Source: Planctomycetaceae bacterium (GTDB lineage: Bacteria; Planctomycetota; PLA2). Taken from it: a DNA stretch of 43,104 nt. Below are positions 24,630 through 31,799 of this stretch, one piece after another. The stretch spans positions 1-43,104 of the forward strand of contig WYBS01000159.1 of assembly GCA_011525755.1 (NCBI GenBank), read 5' to 3'. The position numbers and the translations under genes were made by a program. The notes under the pieces are model-generated. The model saw nothing but the letters and a program-made list of their open reading frames with translations, did no database searches and was not told where the DNA came from. Each line of letters starts with the position of its first letter. Within the stretch, counting starts at the first letter, position 1.

Positions 24630-25328
24630 CTAACGGTGACGGGGGGGGGTCACGGGCAGGTCACGAAGGAGCCTCAGGTGGGCGCGGGCGGTCCGGAGGA
24701 TGCGCATCTTGCTCCTCCCGGCGCGGCGGACGCGGAGCCGGGCCGGCACCTCGGCGACGCGGAGGCCTTCCGCCAGCGCCTTCGCGAGGAGGTACGCAGC
24801 GGCGGTGAAGTCCTCCGGGGCAGGGAGGAGGCCCCGCGCGGCCGGGAGGCGGTAGGCGCGCACCGCGCACGTGAAGGTCTTGAGCGGCGCCTTCGTGCGG
24901 AGGCGGTAGAGGAGCGACGCGGCCCGGGAGAGGAGGAGACGGAACGCGCCGACGCCCTCGACGCCGCCGTCCGGGTGGTACGGGGAGGCGGTCGCGACGT
25001 CGGCCTTGTCGAGCGCCGCGACGAGCCTCGGCAGCACGTCGGGCGCGTACGCCTCGTCCGGGTCGAAGACGAGCGCCGCGTCGCCGGTCGCGCTCTCGAG
25101 ACCGGTCGCCATCGCGGCACCGACGCCGCGGTTGCGCGCGTGGTGAAGGACGTCGAGGCCCGCGATCGCCTCGAGGCCCGCGCCGGTCCCGTCGCTCGAG
25201 CCGTCGTCGATCGCGAGCAGCCGCACGTCGTGGCCTTCGAGCGCCTGTCGCACGCGGGCCAGGAGATCCGGGACGGACGACAGGAGCGCCGCCTCGTCGT
25301 AGAAGGGCAGGATGACCGTCAGCTTCAC
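24630..25328 (-). CDS. Family 2 glycosyltransferase (dolichol-phosphate-mannose-synthase-like)
   Basis: This is 232 residues from a GTG (read VKLTVILPFYDE) overlapping the HAD gene stop as GTGA. The GT-A fold motifs are visible: VILPFYDEAALL, LLAIDDGSSDGTGAGL, HHARNRGVGAAMATGLESATGD and the metal-binding-like VFDPDEAY. It lacks C-terminal membrane helices, as in the short DPM1 type, and so probably transfers a sugar from a nucleotide donor to a lipid phosphate carrier at the inner face of the membrane. The lipid-linked sugar could feed a GT-C enzyme such as the TMTC-like protein at the end of this set (inference). The 3' end has a run of nine G on the plus strand (24641-24649), encoding the VTPPRHR end. 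Confidence 0.87.
   Translation of the reverse strand: MKLTVILPFYDEAALLSSVPDLLARVRQALEGHDVRLLAIDDGSSDGTGAGLEAIAGLDVLHHARNRGVGAAMATGLESATGDAALVFDPDEAYAPDVLPRLVAALDKADVATASPYHPDGGVEGVGAFRLLLSRAASLLYRLRTKAPLKTFTCAVRAYRLPAARGLLPAPEDFTAAAYLLAKALAEGLRVAEVPARLRVRRAGRSKMRILRTARAHLRLLRDLPVTPPRHR
24641..24649. repeat. Nine-base G/C homopolymer in the 3' end of the glycosyltransferase gene
   Basis: A run of nine G on the plus strand (C9 on the coding strand) lies 9 bases from the stop codon. Slippage would change the last residues and shift the stop into the methyltransferase gene start. It is also flanked by gtgac and gtcac, forming an inverted repeat. Confidence 0.5.
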
Positions 25329-26047
25329 GCCGGGATCGGCACGCGGAACCGCTCCTTGAGGACGCCGATCAGGTCGTCGAGCGTGTCCACGGCGATGTCG
25401 GGCTCGTGCTGCGCGGCCTCGTCGCCGTGCCGGCCCTCGCCGCGCCGGAGGCACGTGAGGAGCCCGGCCTCGTGCGCCGGATCGACGTCCTTCGCCGGAT
25501 GGTCGCCGACGTAGATCGCTTCGGCCGGGCGGATGCCTAGGCTCTCGCACGCGATCGTGAAGATCTTCGGGTGGGGCTTCGCGACGCCCAGCTCCTCGCT
25601 GATGAAGATCGCGTTGGGGCTGAAGGCGCGCTCGAGGCCGAGCCGCACGAGCTTCTCCGCCTGCTTCACGGTGAGGCCGTTCGTCACGACCCCGCGGCAG
25701 AGGTCGGTCTGGCCCAGCGCGGAGAGCGCGCGGACCGCGTCGGGGTACGGCCGGATGTGCTCCTTCGCCGCGTGGTAGGCGCAGATGCCGGAGGCGATGA
25801 CGATCGCGGGATGCACCCCCGGCTTCAGGCGCGAGGCGAGCCGCAGCACGAGCTTGTCGAAGTGGTGGCCGTAGTTGCTCGAGAACTCGCGGACGACCTC
25901 CTCGAGCTCCCGGTACGCGGCCTCCGGATCCACGTCGAGGCCGGCGTGGACCATCGCGTCGACGGCGCGCCGGCGCGCCCGCCCGGCGAACTTCGTCGTC
26001 GGGAAGAGCGTGTCGTCGATGTCGAACAGGACCGCGCGGATGGCCAT
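25325..26047 (-). CDS. HAD-superfamily hydrolase (phosphatase-like)
   Basis: This is 240 residues from the ATG at 26047 (MAIRAVLFDIDDTLF). A longer reading starts 24 bases upstream, inside a terminator hairpin, and adds no conserved residues. The HAD motifs are complete: I, DIDDTLF (nucleophile Asp9, acid Asp11); II, VVTNG; III, Lys in VAKPHPKIF; IV, YVGDHPAKDVDPA. A helical cap lies between motifs I and II, and the protein resembles the YjjG/pyrimidine-nucleotidase or phosphoglycolate-phosphatase-like group. The substrate cannot be read from sequence. It leads the set HAD-GT2-methyltransferase-AsnB-TMTC, whose members overlap or nearly touch, so a sugar-phosphate substrate is plausible. No Shine-Dalgarno is visible, and the terminator stem ends 11 bases upstream of the start. 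Confidence 0.88.
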   Translation of the reverse strand: MAIRAVLFDIDDTLFPTTKFAGRARRRAVDAMVHAGLDVDPEAAYRELEEVVREFSSNYGHHFDKLVLRLASRLKPGVHPAIVIASGICAYHAAKEHIRPYPDAVRALSALGQTDLCRGVVTNGLTVKQAEKLVRLGLERAFSPNAIFISEELGVAKPHPKIFTIACESLGIRPAEAIYVGDHPAKDVDPAHEAGLLTCLRRGEGRHGDEAAQHEPDIAVDTLDDLIGVLKERFRVPIPA

Positions 26048-26057
26048 GGAATGCGAA

Positions 26058-26082
26058 GGGCCCCGGCACATCGCCGGGGCCC
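26058..26082 (-). terminator. Terminator hairpin after secretin 1
   Basis: A perfect 10-base-pair stem (gggccccggc/gccggggccc) with a 5-base loop begins 22 bases after the secretin 1 stop. It is followed on the minus strand by TTCGCATTCC, only partly T-rich. It also forms the 5' leader of the HAD gene, whose start codon is 11 bases further on. Confidence 0.6.
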
Positions 26083-26104
26083 CTAGGTTAGCTCAGGAAC
26101 GGGA

Positions 26105-28723
26105 TCAGCCGCGGAGGTTCTGGGCGGCCTCCTGCAGATCGGTGATCGTCGCGGTGATGATGATCATCAGGTGCTCGATCTCCTCCGACTTGCCCTGGCG
26201 GCTGAAGAGGAAGGAGAGGATCGGGATGTTGCCGAGGATCGGCGAGGAGGACTTCGCGTCCTGGACGCGGATGTCCTTGAGCCCGCCGAGGAGGATCGAC
26301 CCGCGGTCCGGGATGCGGACCGTGGACTCGGCCACCTTGAGGTCCAGCTCGGGGAGCTGGATCGTCACCGGGTTCTGCGCGGCGCCGAGCGCGATGGCCG
26401 CGCCGAGGAGCGTCTGGAAGGTCTCGATCGGGGTGACGACGTCCGCGATCGTCGGCCGGAGCTCCAGCGTGATGAACTGGCGGTCGTTGCTGACCGTCGG
26501 CCGGACGTCGAGCGTGAGGCCGTCCTGGATGACGCCGATCACCGGGTCGGCGATGAACGCCGTCTGGGCGACCTCGACGTCGAAGTCCTCGATGAAGCTG
26601 ATCTGGTTGACGACCGTGATGTTCGCGCGCTGCGTGTTGTAGACCGTGAGGCTCGGGGCCGTCAGCTCGCGGGCCCGCGCCGTCTTCTCCGTCGCCCGGA
26701 CGATGACCGTCAGCGCGATGTCGTCGAGGTAGGTCATCGCGAACGTGCCGCCGCCGAGGGCCGAGAGCACGTTGCCGAGCGGGCTCGTGAAGATGTTCTC
26801 CGTGCGGCCGCGGAAGTCGCCGTCGCTGCCGTCGTTGAAGTAGATGCCGCTCGAGGGGGACAGCGCCGCGCCGCCGCCGCCGACGCCGGGGCCGCTGTTG
26901 TCGAACCCGGCCGACGCGTTGTTCACGAGGCCGTTCGTCACGTCGTCGAGGACGGCCAGCGGGCCGCCGTTGGAGCCGCCCGTGCCGCGGATGTCGACGC
27001 CGAGATCGCGCAGGAAGTTGTCGCTGACGGTCAGGAAGCGCGACTCGATCGTGATGACGATGCCCGCGAACGCGCGGAGGTCGTCGAGGAACTGGGCGAC
27101 CTGGTTCTGCACCTCCGGGGGCGCGTAGACGACCAGGTTCTTGCCCTGCGGGGTGATCTGGGCGCCCTCTTCCCACGCCGCCGGCGCGACGGAGGTCCGG
27201 ACGAGCTCCTGGAGCTCCTCGATCGTGCCGTAGGGCTGGGGCGCCTCCTCGGCCTGGCCGCCGAACAGCGGCGCCTCGGAGTCCTCGTCCACGCCGACCA
27301 GCGTGATCTGCGGCGGGATGAAGTCCGTGAGCCCGAGGGTCAGGTCGGCCACCGGGTGGATCCGCAGGGTCATGTCCTTCTGGACGTTCTCCTTCTTGAG
27401 GAAGCGGACGACGTTGCCGGTGATCTGGATGACGATGTTGCCCTCGGCGGACACCTGCATGAGGATCAGGTCGATGCCGTCCTTGACCGTGACGCTGTCC
27501 GCCTGGAGCGTGATCTCCGCGGCGTCCAGCTCCTCGCGGGCGCGCGGGTCGATGACGAAGTTGACGCCGCACGAGGCCGACAGGTAGTCGACGACCTGCG
27601 GGAACGGCGCGCCCTCGAAGGGGAGCGAGATCGTCCGCGTGTTGAGCGTGTTGAGGACGGCCGCCTCCTCGGGCGTCATCTCGCGCCCGCCGCCGCCGAC
27701 GTCGCGCATCGCGCGGACGATGCCGATCTTGTCCCAGAAGCTCTGGGACGGCCACGAGAGGATCTTCGTCGAGGGGACCTTGGTCTGTTCGATGTCGACC
27801 TGCCAGCGGCGGAAGGAGTCCTTCAGCTCGCGCAGGTAGGCCTCGTTGACGTTCTTGTGCCGGGCGCGGCGCGCGTTCTCGAGCAGGTCGTGCGCGACCG
27901 TGTTGTCCGGCTCCTCGCGGAGGACCTGCTGTGCGTAGTTCTCGGCGAGGTCGAAATCCTCGCGGTTGAAGGCGTCGATGGCCGAGGAGAGCATCTTGGC
28001 CCGGCGCTCGCGCGCCTCCATGAGCTGCTTCTCCTCGATCTCGGCGACCTGCTTCAGGGCCGCCGCCGTGTCGCGCCTCTCCTGCTCCGCCTCCGCCTCG
28101 GCCATGCGGCGCTCGAGCTCCTTCTTGCCGGCCTCGGCCTCGGAGCCCAGCTGGGCCAGCTGGTCGTCCATGCCGAGCGGCGAGAGCTTCGCGGAGCTCA
28201 CGATGAAGAGCGCGCGCTCGAACGACTCGTCGGCGGCGTCGTAGCTCTTCGCCTCCATCGCCTGGCGGCCCTCGCCGATCAGGCGGCGTACCGTGACCTT
28301 CTGCTCCTCGCGCTTGACGTTGAACGCCTCGAACTGGTCGTCGATGACCGTGCGCGTCTCGCCGGCGCGGTCGCCCATGAGGCGCAGGATCTCGCCGCGC
28401 AGGCGGGAAGCCTCGTCGGACGACGGCCGGTACCCGAGCGCGTGATCGACCTCCGCGAGCGCGCGGTCGAGCTCGAGCGCGTTCCGGTACTGGCGGGCCA
28501 GCTCCATGTGCTGGCCGAACATGACCGCCTCGAACTCCGTCTTCGCCTGCCGATCCATCTCGGCGGTGTCGAGCGCCCTTTCCGCCTCGGGCTGCGCCTC
28601 GACGGGCTGCGCCTCGGTCGGCGGAGCCTCCTCCTCCTTCTTCGATGCCTTGCAGGCCGGGAGGATCGCGACGAGGAATGCGGCGAGGATCGTCAGGAAG
28701 ATGCCGCGGCGTTCGCTCTTCAT
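26105..28723 (-). CDS. Secretin 1: TPR-containing outer-membrane secretin lipoprotein (GspD/PilQ family)
   Basis: This is 872 residues with ATG and AAGGG upstream. A lipoprotein signal (FLTILAAFLVAILPAC, Cys24) and an acidic Glu/Pro linker precede TPR/coiled-coil helices (about 55-320). A secretin N-domain follows at about 365-455 (ISLPFEGAPFPQVVDYLSAS, GNVVRFLKKE). The C-terminal secretin domain runs from about 590: SLTVYNTQRANITVVNQ, LDVRPTVSNDRQFITLELRP, VRIPDRGSILLGGL and SPILGNIPILSFLFS, the family signature. Secretins form multimeric outer-membrane gates for type II secretion or type IV pili. Unlike classical GspD it carries its own TPR region and lipid anchor, so it may need no separate pilotin. 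It is a paralogue of secretin 2, shares the GIYF-DG-DG segment with it, and has a matching upstream element. Confidence 0.92.
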   Translation of the reverse strand: MKSERRGIFLTILAAFLVAILPACKASKKEEEAPPTEAQPVEAQPEAERALDTAEMDRQAKTEFEAVMFGQHMELARQYRNALELDRALAEVDHALGYRPSSDEASRLRGEILRLMGDRAGETRTVIDDQFEAFNVKREEQKVTVRRLIGEGRQAMEAKSYDAADESFERALFIVSSAKLSPLGMDDQLAQLGSEAEAGKKELERRMAEAEAEQERRDTAAALKQVAEIEEKQLMEARERRAKMLSSAIDAFNREDFDLAENYAQQVLREEPDNTVAHDLLENARRARHKNVNEAYLRELKDSFRRWQVDIEQTKVPSTKILSWPSQSFWDKIGIVRAMRDVGGGGREMTPEEAAVLNTLNTRTISLPFEGAPFPQVVDYLSASCGVNFVIDPRAREELDAAEITLQADSVTVKDGIDLILMQVSAEGNIVIQITGNVVRFLKKENVQKDMTLRIHPVADLTLGLTDFIPPQITLVGVDEDSEAPLFGGQAEEAPQPYGTIEELQELVRTSVAPAAWEEGAQITPQGKNLVVYAPPEVQNQVAQFLDDLRAFAGIVITIESRFLTVSDNFLRDLGVDIRGTGGSNGGPLAVLDDVTNGLVNNASAGFDNSGPGVGGGGAALSPSSGIYFNDGSDGDFRGRTENIFTSPLGNVLSALGGGTFAMTYLDDIALTVIVRATEKTARARELTAPSLTVYNTQRANITVVNQISFIEDFDVEVAQTAFIADPVIGVIQDGLTLDVRPTVSNDRQFITLELRPTIADVVTPIETFQTLLGAAIALGAAQNPVTIQLPELDLKVAESTVRIPDRGSILLGGLKDIRVQDAKSSSPILGNIPILSFLFSRQGKSEEIEHLMIIITATITDLQEAAQNLRG

Positions 28724-28738
28724 CGTGTGCCCTTTCGT

Positions 28739-28784
28739 CGAGGGCTCGCCCCTCGACCGGGACCCCGTTGCCCACGGGGGTCCC
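28739..28784 (-). other. Two hairpins in the secretin 1 leader
   Basis: The 5' leader contains cgaggg/ccctcg with a 5-base loop (about 28739-28755) and gggaccccgt/acggggtccc with one bulged G (about 28759-28784). Both lie between the predicted promoter and the ribosome binding site, so they could affect leader stability or translation. No known riboswitch consensus is recognised. Confidence 0.35.
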
Positions 28785-28845
28785 GCTTCGCTTCTTGCCG
28801 TAATGCCCTATCTGCTCCGCTCCCTGCCCTGGGAACGGACGCGGG

Positions 28846-28874
28846 AGAGTACCCGAACGCCTCCGGGCGTTCAA
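28846..28874 (-). promoter_or_regulatory. Promoter of secretin 1 with a palindrome in its spacer
   Basis: TTGAAC (28874-28869) and TACTCT (28851-28846) are 17 bases apart on the minus strand. Between them lies the perfect inverted repeat gaacgcc-tccg-ggcgttc (28855-28872), well placed to be an operator. The -10 match is only moderate. The predicted start near 28839 leaves a leader of about 115 bases. Confidence 0.4.
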
Positions 28875-28912
28875 TAGGGCCCGAAAGCGACGCCCGCTAC
28901 CTCAACCGTTCG

Positions 28913-28943
28913 CTGTCACGGCCGGGTCACCGGGCCGTTTTTT
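28913..28943 (-). promoter_or_regulatory. Bipartite GTCAC-N6-GTCAC element with T6 run, upstream of secretin 1
   Basis: On the plus strand ctgtcacggcc is followed by gggtcac, giving two GTCAC units 11 bases apart (28915-28919 and 28926-28930), then a T6 run (28938-28943). The first GTCAC is 192 bases from the secretin 1 ATG. The same arrangement sits 193 bases from secretin 2. The 7-4-7 direct-repeat form resembles a PhoB-type box. It overlaps the stop codon of the sulfatase gene. Confidence 0.5.
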
Positions 28944-30588
28944 CCCGCTCGGCGATCCTCGCCCGGACGCGCGCCAGCGCGGCATCGTCCCGCGCGTCCT
29001 CGGCCGCTTTCGCGAGGAGCCGGTCCACGTCCGCGTTGTCGTAGCCCCGGCGCACGGCCTCCTCCAGCGCCGCGACGGCCCCCCGCGGATCCCCGAGCGC
29101 GAACAGGAGGGCGCGGCCCCGGACGAGGCAGGGCGCGGGGTTCGTCGGATCCTCGCGTTCCAGCGCCTCCAGCGGCCCCAGGAAGGCCCGCACGAGCTCC
29201 TGCCCCCCCGCCGCGATCGCGGTGGTCGCCCGCTCGAGCAGCATGGCCGACGGCAGCGACGAGCGCGCGTCCCGGAGCTTGCGGTTCTCCGCGACGGGCA
29301 GGAAGGCGGCCTGCGGCACCAAGGGGATCCCGTAGGGGATCGGCGCCGCGGTGATCTCCGCGTCCCTCCCCCCGGCCCCCTCCCGATCGCGATACCCCTG
29401 GAGCACGCGGTCGAGCCGCTCGTACGCGGGGTGGGTGGCGTGGTCCCGGAGCGGGGAGAGCTCCTTCGGATCCGCCGCGCGGTCGTAGAGCTCGACGCGC
29501 GGGCCGCCGTCCAGGAGCGCGAAGCGCCCGTCGAACGCGACGGACTGCTGCGCCCACCGGTACAGGCGGTGGCCGTAGAGGCTCTCTCCCGCGTGGACCC
29601 TCTCCTCCGGCAGCGAGAGCAGGTCGAAGCCGTCGCCGTCGCGCGCATCGAGCCGGCAGAGCCTCCGCAGCGTGGGCGCGATGTCCTCGAGGCCCGCCAC
29701 GCGCGCCTCCGCATGGTCCGCCCGGACGCCCGGCCCGAGGAGCACGAGCGGCACGTCCATCGTGGCGCCGTGGCACAGGTGCCCGTGCGTCGCCTCGCCG
29801 TGCTCGCCGAGCGACTCGCCGTGGTCGGCCGTGAGGACCACGATCGTCGTCGCCTCGTCCACGAGCCCGAGGATCTCCTCGATCGCCGCGTCGACGCGCC
29901 GCGCCTCGCCCTTGTAGCGCAGCTCGTCCGGGTCGCCCGCGTCGGTGCCCGCGCGCCGCTCGTCGCCGTCGTAGGGCCGGTAGGGCGCGTGCGGATCCCA
30001 GAGGTGGACCCAGAGGAAGAAGGGCCGGTCCTTCGGGCGGGCGGCGAGCCAATCGCGCACGCGCTTCGCCTGTTCCTTCGCGTCGAGCTCGGGAAAGGAG
30101 GGGGCCCGGGGGGCCGGCGCGGGCGGATGTCGGTAGGTCTCGAAGCCGCGGTCGAACCGGTAGCGCGGGTCGAGGACGCCGCTGCCGACGAAGGCCGCCG
30201 TCGCGTAGCCCGCGTCCTGGAACTCCTCGGCGAGGAGCGTGTAGGGCCGCGCGGCCGGATCGGGGATCGGTGCCGCCGTGTTGTCGCGGATGCCGTGGAC
30301 GGGCGGCAGCACGCCCGTGAGGATCGTCGCGTGCGCGGGCAGCGTCAGCGGCACGGGCGTGCGGGCGCGAGTGAAGCGCGTGCCGCGCCTCGCGGCGTCG
30401 AGCGTCGCGGGCATGTCCTCGGGGTCGAGCGCGTCCGCGCGCAGCGTGTCGATCGTGACGATCAGGACGTTCCGCGGCGGCGGCGGCTTGAGGATCGCCC
30501 ACACGCCGAAGAGCGCGAGCGCGGCGAGCGTAGCCCAAAGAAAAGGGCGGCCCCGCGGGGCCGCCCTCGGATGATCCGGAGTGGACAC
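28927..30588 (-). CDS. Membrane-anchored sulfatase/alkaline-phosphatase-superfamily hydrolase
   Basis: This is 553 residues from a GTG start 3 bases after the second ExbD gene; no Shine-Dalgarno is visible. A membrane anchor (LWATLAALALFGVWAIL, about 17-33) precedes the sulfatase fold: NVLIVTIDTLRADAL (metal-binding Asp), PLTLPAHATILTG (nucleophile region) and VVLTADHGESLGEHG (metal-binding Asp-His). The nucleophile region has Thr in TLPAH rather than the Cys/Ser-x-Pro-x-Arg motif that is converted to formylglycine, so this is more likely a phosphodiesterase- or phosphotransferase-like member than a true sulfatase. A C-terminal Ala-rich helical part (LEALEREDPTNPAPCLVRGRALLF) looks TPR-like. 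Residues about 8-16 are encoded by the terminator hairpin of the upstream operon. The substrate is unknown. Confidence 0.82.
   Translation of the reverse strand: MSTPDHPRAAPRGRPFLWATLAALALFGVWAILKPPPPRNVLIVTIDTLRADALDPEDMPATLDAARRGTRFTRARTPVPLTLPAHATILTGVLPPVHGIRDNTAAPIPDPAARPYTLLAEEFQDAGYATAAFVGSGVLDPRYRFDRGFETYRHPPAPAPRAPSFPELDAKEQAKRVRDWLAARPKDRPFFLWVHLWDPHAPYRPYDGDERRAGTDAGDPDELRYKGEARRVDAAIEEILGLVDEATTIVVLTADHGESLGEHGEATHGHLCHGATMDVPLVLLGPGVRADHAEARVAGLEDIAPTLRRLCRLDARDGDGFDLLSLPEERVHAGESLYGHRLYRWAQQSVAFDGRFALLDGGPRVELYDRAADPKELSPLRDHATHPAYERLDRVLQGYRDREGAGGRDAEITAAPIPYGIPLVPQAAFLPVAENRKLRDARSSLPSAMLLERATTAIAAGGQELVRAFLGPLEALEREDPTNPAPCLVRGRALLFALGDPRGAVAALEEAVRRGYDNADVDRLLAKAAEDARDDAALARVRARIAEREKTAR
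30545..30566 (-). terminator. Intrinsic terminator of the TPR-ExbB-ExbD-ExbD operon
   Basis: The stem gggcggcccc/ggggccgccc is followed on the minus strand by TTTTCTTT, a textbook rho-independent terminator. It lies 26-47 bases past the ExbD stop and inside the coding start of the sulfatase-like gene, so that gene depends on read-through or on a promoter I cannot see. Confidence 0.75.
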
Positions 30589-30591
30589 GGT

Positions 30592-31185
30592 CTAGTCTGA
30601 GGTCTCGTAGTTCTTGAGCGGATAGGGCAGGAACTTCGCCTGCCTCAGGTTCCGCGGCGGGATGGCGGTCCCGTAGAAGTCGACCTTCTCCATGCCGGCT
30701 TCCGCGAACTTGTTGAGCACGGCCACGACGAACTTGTGCGGGACCTTGTGGCCCGCCTTGATCTCGCCCGTGATCTTCGCGTTCGGGGTGTCCTTGACCG
30801 CCGCGTACGCCCTCTTGATGTAGTCGTACACCTCGCGCAGGTCGGCGGTCTCGTCGTTCCCGATCTTGAAGCGGAAGTTCGTCGGCACACTCTGCATGGA
30901 ACGCGGGACCGAGTCGGTGACGCCCTGCGGCGCCGCCGGCGGGTAGAGCTGCTTCACCTCCTGCCGCGCGACGATGTGGACGCTCACCTTGATCTCGAGC
31001 GGCGGCTCGGTCTTCGTGGGGTTGATGCCCTTGTCCGTCGGCAGGAACGCCTGGATCTTGCCCTCGAGCGCCTTCATGGGAAGGCAGATGAAGAAGATGA
31101 TCAGGAGGAACGAGACGTCGATCATCGGCGTCATGTTCATCTCCATGGGCGCCGACAGCTCCTTCTTGAGGTTCTTCATCGACAT
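30592..31185 (-). CDS. exbD: ExbD/TolR-family proton-channel protein (second copy)
   Basis: This is 197 residues. A short cytoplasmic tail is followed by MNMTPMIDVSFLLIIFFICLP, the single membrane helix with the conserved Asp that carries protons in ExbD/TolR/MotB. The periplasmic domain contains an extended insertion (about 80-115, GVTDSVPRSMQSVPTNFRF) compared with typical 140-residue ExbD proteins. It starts at the ATG at 31185, two bases after the first ExbD gene. ExbD works with ExbB to convert proton-motive force into movement of TonB-like or other periplasmic partners. No TonB or TolA is in the window. Paired, dissimilar ExbD genes suggest a heteromeric stator (inference). Confidence 0.88.
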   Translation of the reverse strand: MSMKNLKKELSAPMEMNMTPMIDVSFLLIIFFICLPMKALEGKIQAFLPTDKGINPTKTEPPLEIKVSVHIVARQEVKQLYPPAAPQGVTDSVPRSMQSVPTNFRFKIGNDETADLREVYDYIKRAYAAVKDTPNAKITGEIKAGHKVPHKFVVAVLNKFAEAGMEKVDFYGTAIPPRNLRQAKFLPYPLKNYETSD

Positions 31186-31187
31186 GG

Positions 31188-31757
31188 CTACTGCCCCCCC
31201 TTCGAGGTCGCGATGAACTCCTTCTGCGTGAGGGCATCCAGCGCCCTTGCTTCCGCTTCGTCCTTGTAGGTGCCGTCGCGGAACTTCTTGGTCGCGAACT
31301 GGAGCTTGTAGAGCTTCTGCTCCGCCATGATCGTCATGAGCCACTGGACGTGCTGCCACGGGGTGTCCTTGTCCGCGCGGAGCAGCACGTAGAGCTTCGA
31401 CGCCATGCCCCCGCTCGGCAGCGGCTCGAGCCCCGTCTTGCCCTGCTGCCTCATCTTGATCTCGTACCGGTCGCGGGCGGTCGAGAGGATCGTGCCCAGC
31501 TCCTCGAGGCTCACGTTCTTCTGCTTCCACATGAGCTGGCCGTACTTGTCCACGTTGAGGATGACGCGGTCGTCCTCCTCCTGGCCCTTGTCCTCCTCCG
31601 CCATGTACGCGACGGGGAGGGTGAGCTCGACGAGGTCCTTCTGGTTCAGGTCGCTGATCAGCATGAAGAAGATCAGCAGGTTGAACACGACGTCGATCAT
31701 GGGCGTCATGTCCATGCCGGCGCGTTCATCGTCCTGCATGTCTCTCGCTGCACTCAT
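31188..31757 (-). CDS. exbD: ExbD/TolR-family proton-channel protein (first copy)
   Basis: This is 189 residues with ATG and GGAGG upstream. AGMDMTPMIDVVFNLLIFFMLIS is the membrane helix, keeping the conserved Asp. The periplasmic part (VELTLPVAYMAEEDKGQEEDDRVILNVDKYGQLMW, in pieces) is a typical ExbD fold, with a longer C-terminal extension ending FIATSKGGQ. It is clearly diverged from the second copy outside the helix, so this is an old duplication. It lies between ExbB (42 bases upstream) and the second ExbD (2 bases downstream) in one operon. Confidence 0.9.
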   Translation of the reverse strand: MSAARDMQDDERAGMDMTPMIDVVFNLLIFFMLISDLNQKDLVELTLPVAYMAEEDKGQEEDDRVILNVDKYGQLMWKQKNVSLEELGTILSTARDRYEIKMRQQGKTGLEPLPSGGMASKLYVLLRADKDTPWQHVQWLMTIMAEQKLYKLQFATKKFRDGTYKDEAEARALDALTQKEFIATSKGGQ

Positions 31758-31799
31758 TGCTGCCTCCTGGTCGACGGGCTCGCGCGGGGACAGTCCACG

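Noticed and set aside
28724-28840. Cyclic-di-GMP riboswitch in the secretin leaders
   Set aside because: The conserved GEMM core segments (such as GCAAAGCC) are not present in either leader; only simple hairpins are seen.
28914-28946. GC stem followed by T6 on the plus strand, looking like a plus-strand terminator
   Set aside because: There is no plus-strand gene to terminate. The matching copy at 40174-40204 keeps the direct repeat and T6 but has a poor stem, so the conserved feature is the repeat, not the hairpin.
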